NCBI GenBank assembly: GCA_964550635.1
Contig: CAZJZV010000006.1
Coordinates: forward strand, 9,877-73,876
DNA: 64,000 bases
Direction: 5' to 3'
DNA from: RGIG4097 sp964550635
Lineage (GTDB): Bacteria > Bacillota > Clostridia > Christensenellales > CAG-917
Shown here: piece after piece, positions 59,735-64,000 of the stretch
Numbering within the stretch: the stretch's first letter is position 1
Layout: each line of letters opens with the position of its first letter
The notes under the pieces: model-generated
Database searches by the model: none
Seen by the model: the letters and a program-made list of their open reading frames with translations, nothing else
What the model was told of the DNA's origin: nothing
Made by a program: the position numbers and the translations under genes

Positions 59735-61231
59735 ATGAAAAACATTAACCTTAAAAAAATATGCGCAATCATCGCGGTCGTAGTCATCGCGTTATCCGCT
59801 CTCTCCTTCGTCGCCTGCAACGAAAAAGGAGACGACTCCGCTCCCAAAACCTTCGTCAAGGCGGACGGCATTCGTCTTCTCGACTTGAACGGAGAACCTA
59901 TGGGACTTCAAGGCACCAATCTCGGCGGTTGGCTCGTGCAAGAAGAATGGCTCTGCCCCAGCACTATGCTCGTGTGCAACTGCGGAAGCGACCATACCTT
60001 TGAAAACTGCCCGAGCAAGCAGGTCAAAGCGTATGCGCAAGTGGATATTCTTCTCACCCTTTACAACCGTTTCGGAGAAGACGAAGCAATCAGACTTCTC
60101 GACGTCTACGAAGACAACTGGGTGACCGAAAAGGACTTTGAAAATATCAAAGCACTCGGCATGAACTGCGTCAGAATCCCCTTCACCTACCTGAACTTTA
60201 TGGACGCTCTCAAATTCGACGAAACCAAAAACGAATGGGTGAAAAAAGACTGGGCGGAACTCACGATAAAACAAGAAAACAACGACGGCTTTGAAAGACT
60301 TGATTGGGCGCTTTCCATGTGCGAGAAGTACGGACTCTACGCAATTCTCGACATGCACGGAGCGGTCGGCTCGCAGTCGGGACAAGACCACACCGGCGAT
60401 ATATCCGAATATCTCGGCAGACTCTATCTCCAAGACGACGTGGGCGCAACCTGCCGTCAAAAAACCACGGAACTTTGGGTTGCAATAGCGGAACGTTACA
60501 AAGACAATCAATACGTAGCGGCATACGATATTCTCAACGAACCTGGTCTTGCAACGAGTAGCGGTAGCGGTAAAAATCAATCCACGAGCGAAAAAGTCGT
60601 GACCGACTATTTCGACGAACTCTACGACGCAATCCGCGCGGTTGACGGCAACCATATCATCAGTTTTGAATCCTGTTGGGAAGCGGGCAATCTCCCCACC
60701 CCCGACGAATATGGCTGGGATAACGTCCTTTACCAATACCACCACTACAACTGGGCTTCCGCAAATGTTGCAAACAGACTTTTCTATTGGTTGAAAGTCA
60801 ACACGATTGACGGAGACGCACTCAACCGCAACTTCCCCGTCATCATCGGCGAATTCAACGTATGGGCGGACACTCACCCCGACAAAACGACTTCATTCAA
60901 AGATAACACCCAAACCGAAGAACAAGCGTGGGCGGGAGCAATGGAGTTGTATATCGGCAAAGGTTGGAGTTACACCACGTGGAATTTCAAGCATTGCGCG
61001 ACGAAATCGAGTTGGGGACTTTTCAATCTCAACGAAGGCACCGACGCACCGCAAGCAGACCTTCTGCATTCCACTGCGGCGGAAATCGAATATGCTTGGA
61101 GTTTCCACAATGCCTCCAACTACCACGAAAACACCGCCCTTACGAATTGTATCAAGCCGTATATGAACGACTTCTACACGGGCGAAACCACCAAACCCAC
61201 CGACGAAGAATATTACATCTTGGGCGACTAA
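59735..61231 (+). CDS. Secreted GH5-family glucanase lipoprotein
   Basis: 498 residues. Signal peptide with lipobox FVAC (Cys at about 28) gives a lipoprotein. GH5 barrel: GTNLGGWLVQEEW, GMNCVRIPFTY, AILDMHGAVGSQSG, acid/base Glu in YDILNEPG, FESCWEAGN, and the nucleophile Glu in VIIGEFNVW, then WNFKH. The pattern fits exo-beta-glucanase-like GH5 enzymes rather than cellulases, but the substrate is not certain. An insert with several Cys (CPSTMLVCNCGSDHTFENC) follows the first strand. Start at 59735 because GAGGTG precedes it; a GTG at 59726 is less likely. Confidence 0.88.
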   Translation: MKNINLKKICAIIAVVVIALSALSFVACNEKGDDSAPKTFVKADGIRLLDLNGEPMGLQGTNLGGWLVQEEWLCPSTMLVCNCGSDHTFENCPSKQVKAYAQVDILLTLYNRFGEDEAIRLLDVYEDNWVTEKDFENIKALGMNCVRIPFTYLNFMDALKFDETKNEWVKKDWAELTIKQENNDGFERLDWALSMCEKYGLYAILDMHGAVGSQSGQDHTGDISEYLGRLYLQDDVGATCRQKTTELWVAIAERYKDNQYVAAYDILNEPGLATSSGSGKNQSTSEKVVTDYFDELYDAIRAVDGNHIISFESCWEAGNLPTPDEYGWDNVLYQYHHYNWASANVANRLFYWLKVNTIDGDALNRNFPVIIGEFNVWADTHPDKTTSFKDNTQTEEQAWAGAMELYIGKGWSYTTWNFKHCATKSSWGLFNLNEGTDAPQADLLHSTAAEIEYAWSFHNASNYHENTALTNCIKPYMNDFYTGETTKPTDEEYYILGD

Positions 61232-61310
61232 AAAGCGAATGTGCGTTTTCTATTGTGCAAGTCGCGAAATCGTGCTAATATCTATCTATACGAAAACGCA
61301 GAGGTAAAAT

Positions 61311-61919
61311 ATGTTCATCTCTTTTGAAGGTTGCGAAGGCGTGGGAAAATCCACCCAACTCCGCTACCTGAAAGAATATCTTGAAAAAACGGGGCAGTCT
61401 GCCGTGTTTGTACGCGAGCCGGGCAGCACCCCCATATCCGAACAAATCCGTTCGGTCATTCTCAACCCGAAAAATACCGAGATGACGGACGAATGCGAAG
61501 CACTTCTCTACGCCGCGTCGAGAGCACAACTCGTCGACGAAGTCATCCGCCCCGCCCTTGAAGAAGGGAAAACAGTCGTGTGCGACCGCTACGTAGACAG
61601 CTCGGTTGCCTATCAAGGTTACGGCAGAGGACTGGGCGCGGATTTCGTCAAACGCATCAACGCCTACTCTATCGACCGTTGTATGCCCGACGTTACGATT
61701 TTCCTTGATTTGCGCCCGTCGGAGTCTTGGCGCACCACCCCGGGAGAAGACAGACTCGAACATCAAGAACGTGCTTTTTACGATAAAGTGTACGACGGCT
61801 TTGTTGCCGAAATGCAGACTTCAAACGGTCGAATCGTATCGATAAAACCCGATTTCGACAAAAATGTCACGCACGCACGCATTATCGACGCACTCAAAAA
61901 ACGAGGTGCAATCAAGTGA
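61311..61919 (+). CDS. tmk: Thymidylate kinase
   Basis: 202 residues. P-loop FEGCEGVGKSTQ, REPGSTPISEQIRS, DRYVDSSVAYQGYGRGLG and a LID region FLDLRPSESW. Phosphorylates dTMP to dTDP. Its stop overlaps the holB start by four bases. The same order tmk-holB-ricT is found in Bacillus and Clostridium. Confidence 0.94.
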   Translation: MFISFEGCEGVGKSTQLRYLKEYLEKTGQSAVFVREPGSTPISEQIRSVILNPKNTEMTDECEALLYAASRAQLVDEVIRPALEEGKTVVCDRYVDSSVAYQGYGRGLGADFVKRINAYSIDRCMPDVTIFLDLRPSESWRTTPGEDRLEHQERAFYDKVYDGFVAEMQTSNGRIVSIKPDFDKNVTHARIIDALKKRGAIK

Positions 61920-62890
61920 ACAAACCCCTCTTTGCAGACGTCCTAAAAACCTCGAAAGCGTACCAACTCATCAAGAGCGATTTCAGTCGCGGACTTGGCA
62001 ATGCCTATCTCGTCGTATCATCCGACGAAGACGCCCTTTCGCAGTTTTTCACATTGGTTGCGGCTATGGTTTTCTGCGACGACCACTCCGCTTGTTTCGA
62101 TTGCAACGAGTGTCTGAAAGTCGTGAACAGGAACAACCCCGATGTCTACTACAACGAGAATAAAAAGGAAATCAGGGTGAAAGAAATCGAAGAACTCACC
62201 GAATCCACACTGCTGAAATCCTATTCGGGAAGCAAGTTGTATTTCGTCACTCACGCGGACAAAATGAACGTTGCATCCCAAAATAAACTGCTCAAAACTC
62301 TCGAAGAACCACCTGCGGGAGTGAGTATTTTCCTCGGCGCTTCAATCGAGTCCGCAATGCTCGAAACCATTCGTTCGCGTTGTCGCACGGTGCATCTCGA
62401 CTTGTTCAACAGAGATACGATATACAACGCATTGATCGGTTACGGCGTTTCCCCAAAGACCGCGGAAGTATCCGCAGACTGCTCGGAAGGTATGCTCGGG
62501 AAAGCATATGCTTTTGCCAAAAAGCCCGACCGCGTAGGACTCTACTCCTCCGTCATCTACTTCCTTGAAAAACTCACGCGCAGTAGCGACGTCATAGTGC
62601 TCGACAAAATCGCGCCTATGCAAAACCAAAAGGACGAGTTTTTGGACGTGTTGACAATCGTGCTACGCGATATGCTCGCAATCAAGGAAAACGGCGACGT
62701 CATCTCGAAACACGTTTCCGCAGACGTCAAAAGGCTTGCGGACGGTTTCTCCGAAAAGGCTATCGCAGAAATCATCCTTCTCGTCAACCAAGCAAGAAAA
62801 AAACTATACTACAGAGTCAATGCGCAGGCGACTTTCGATTCCCTGCTCTTTTCCATATTGGAGGTAAAACATAAATGGCAATTATCGTAG
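61916..62890 (+). CDS. holB: DNA polymerase III delta' subunit
   Basis: 324 residues. AAA+ clamp-loader fold with a zinc module CDDHSACFDCNEC, VKEIEELTESTLLKSY, a modified Walker B region and sensor segment HADKMNVASQNKLLKTLEEPP. Part of the clamp loader. The downstream ricT gene starts inside its 3' end (16-base overlap), with GGAGG in the coding sequence, so all three genes are translationally linked. Confidence 0.9.
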   Translation: MNKPLFADVLKTSKAYQLIKSDFSRGLGNAYLVVSSDEDALSQFFTLVAAMVFCDDHSACFDCNECLKVVNRNNPDVYYNENKKEIRVKEIEELTESTLLKSYSGSKLYFVTHADKMNVASQNKLLKTLEEPPAGVSIFLGASIESAMLETIRSRCRTVHLDLFNRDTIYNALIGYGVSPKTAEVSADCSEGMLGKAYAFAKKPDRVGLYSSVIYFLEKLTRSSDVIVLDKIAPMQNQKDEFLDVLTIVLRDMLAIKENGDVISKHVSADVKRLADGFSEKAIAEIILLVNQARKKLYYRVNAQATFDSLLFSILEVKHKWQLS

Positions 62891-63726
62891 GAATCAAATT
62901 CCAAGGTACGAATAAAGTATATTATTTCGATCCCAAAAACCTTGACTTCGTCGAAGGTGACGGCGCAATCGTCGAAACCGCACGCGGTCAAGAATACGGC
63001 ATCGTCGCGATCGCGAACAAGGAAGTCGAAGAAAAAGATATAGTTTCACCCTTGAAACCCGTCATCAGAAAGGCTACCGACGACGACCTTAAACGCCTTG
63101 AAAAAAACCGCGCGGACAAAGAACACGCTCTCGTCGTCATCCGTGAAAAAGTCGCGGAAGCGGGACTTCAAATGAAACTTGTGGATGCGGAATACACCTT
63201 TGACAGAAGCAAACTCATCTTCTACTTCACCGCAGACGGCAGAGTGGATTTCAGAGAACTTGTCAAAACTCTCGCATCAATCTTCAAAATCCGCATCGAA
63301 CTTCGTCAAATCTACGAACGCGACGACACAAAAATGCGCGGTGCGCTTGCTCCTTGCGGTAGACCTTGTTGTTGCACCACTCACCTACCCGACTTTGAAA
63401 AAGTGTCCATCAAAATGGCAAAAATTCAAGGACTCTCCCTCAATCCGCAAAAAATCAGCGGTATGTGCGGTAGACTTATGTGTTGCCTGAAATACGAAAA
63501 CGCCTACTATAGCGAAGTCTACAAACAAATGCCGAAAGTAGGAAGCAAGGTCAAAACTCCCGACGGCGAAGGAACGGTCGAACAAAACGACCTAATCAAA
63601 CAAACTTCCCGCGTCCGCGTCCTTCTCAAAAACGGCGACTACGACGTCCGCACCTACAACCTCGACACTCTCCGCATCGGCGAACGCCAATCCACCACCG
63701 AACTCGACGACCAACCCGAAGACTAA
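62875..63726 (+). CDS. ricT: RicT/YaaT (PSP1-domain) protein
   Basis: 283 residues. PSP1 C-terminal domain with the conserved cysteine sets GALAPCGRPCCCTTHLPDF and ISGMCGRLMCCLKYEN that bind the Fe-S cluster of the Ric complex. The N-terminal part begins AIIVGIKFQGTNKVYYFDP and contains VVIREKVAEAGLQMKLVDAEYTFD. It is a member of the RicAFT complex that directs mRNA processing and affects sporulation and competence in Bacillus. Overlaps holB and is last in its operon. Confidence 0.93.
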   Translation: MAIIVGIKFQGTNKVYYFDPKNLDFVEGDGAIVETARGQEYGIVAIANKEVEEKDIVSPLKPVIRKATDDDLKRLEKNRADKEHALVVIREKVAEAGLQMKLVDAEYTFDRSKLIFYFTADGRVDFRELVKTLASIFKIRIELRQIYERDDTKMRGALAPCGRPCCCTTHLPDFEKVSIKMAKIQGLSLNPQKISGMCGRLMCCLKYENAYYSEVYKQMPKVGSKVKTPDGEGTVEQNDLIKQTSRVRVLLKNGDYDVRTYNLDTLRIGERQSTTELDDQPED

Positions 63727-63759
63727 ATCAATCAAGCACAACAATCCACACGCTTTGAT

Positions 63760-63895
63760 AAAAACGGTGTCGATTGAACAATGATATTTCAATTGAAAAA
63801 ACACGTTGTTATTGGACAATGGTGTTTCGATTGAAAAAAGTGTTTTGATTACAAACAATCTTTTGATTGTACAATAGTGTTAAGATTAAAAAGTT
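63760..63895. repeat. Degenerate AT-rich tandem repeat
   Basis: Units of the form ACAAT-GATATTTC-ATTGAAAAA recur about every 50 bases (near 63778, 63818 and 63871) with increasing decay. No gene is visible in the 274 bases after ricT. Confidence 0.5.
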
Positions 63896-63957
63896 AATTA
63901 ACCTTATCTTCTTTGATTATTCGTCAGTTCATAACAACAAAAACGCAAAATAAAAAT

Positions 63958-63981
63958 CCACCAGTTCAACTGGTGGTTTTT
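63958..63981 (+). terminator. Terminator at the right end
   Basis: Palindrome CCACCAGTT-C-AACTGGTGG followed by TTTTTAATTT. Confidence 0.75.
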
Positions 63982-64000
63982 AATTTGAGGGTAAAACCCT

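Overview
The window looks like a chromosomal contig from a moderate-GC member of the Clostridia (Bacillota), probably a gut genome recovered from a metagenome. Supporting this are an unbroken tmk-holB-ricT block, a veg / SPOCS-LysM protein / ispE block, DUF896, a glgC-glgD glycogen operon, strong AGGAGG-type ribosome binding sites, TTGACA-17-TATAAT promoters, and a 100-N scaffold gap at 11411-11510. No species can be named from sequence alone.

Layout. 1-2.7 kb: end of a lipoprotein gene, a membrane-bound M28 peptidase and a TetR regulator. 2.7-6.7 kb: ferrous-iron operon (two FeoA proteins, FeoB, a Cys-rich FeoB-associated peptide) facing a TetR regulator across a compact promoter region with operator-like repeats. 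7-11.1 kb: PhoB/PhoR-type two-component system followed by a Na/phosphate symporter. 11.2-11.9 kb: tRNA-Asn(GUU) beside a tandem array of inverted tRNA-Asn remnants. 12-15.1 kb: two membrane proteins (one DUF5058) divergent from an amidohydrolase. 15.2-20.1 kb: Lrp/AsnC regulator, transhydrogenase PntA1 and a 1018-residue PntA2-PntB fusion carrying three tandem NADP-binding domains. 20.4-24.8 kb: a second two-component system, an EFR1 flavodoxin-ferredoxin and an epimerase. 24.9-31.3 kb: M20 peptidase, MBL-fold protein, CDF transporter, and metallophosphoesterase-ung-DUF896. 31.4-34.3 kb: a macro-domain protein, a small acidic protein and a degenerate ADP-ribosylglycohydrolase-like protein. 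34.5-47.4 kb: sugar MFS transporter and the glgB-C-D-A-P-amylase cluster. 47.5-50.9 kb: ispE, SPOCS/LysM protein, veg and an unknown gene. 51-54.5 kb: a zinc-ribbon membrane gene split by a 1.84-kb serine-recombinase element. 54.5-63.7 kb: second M28 peptidase, serS, leuS, GH5 lipoprotein, tmk-holB-ricT.

How the genes fit together. The glg cluster codes for both synthesis (glgC/D, glgA, glgB) and breakdown (glgP, GH13 amylase) of glycogen, next to a glycoside-type transporter. The transhydrogenase links NADH and NADPH pools to the ion gradient. The Feo and Pho blocks are self-contained uptake modules with adjacent regulators.

The most unusual items are the triplicated domain III of the transhydrogenase; the macro / pseudo-ADP-ribosylglycohydrolase pair; the tail-to-tail tRNA-Asn remnant array; and a recombinase element whose exact insertion point can be read because the host reading frame rejoins perfectly. 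Many long antisense open frames exist and were treated as shadows.
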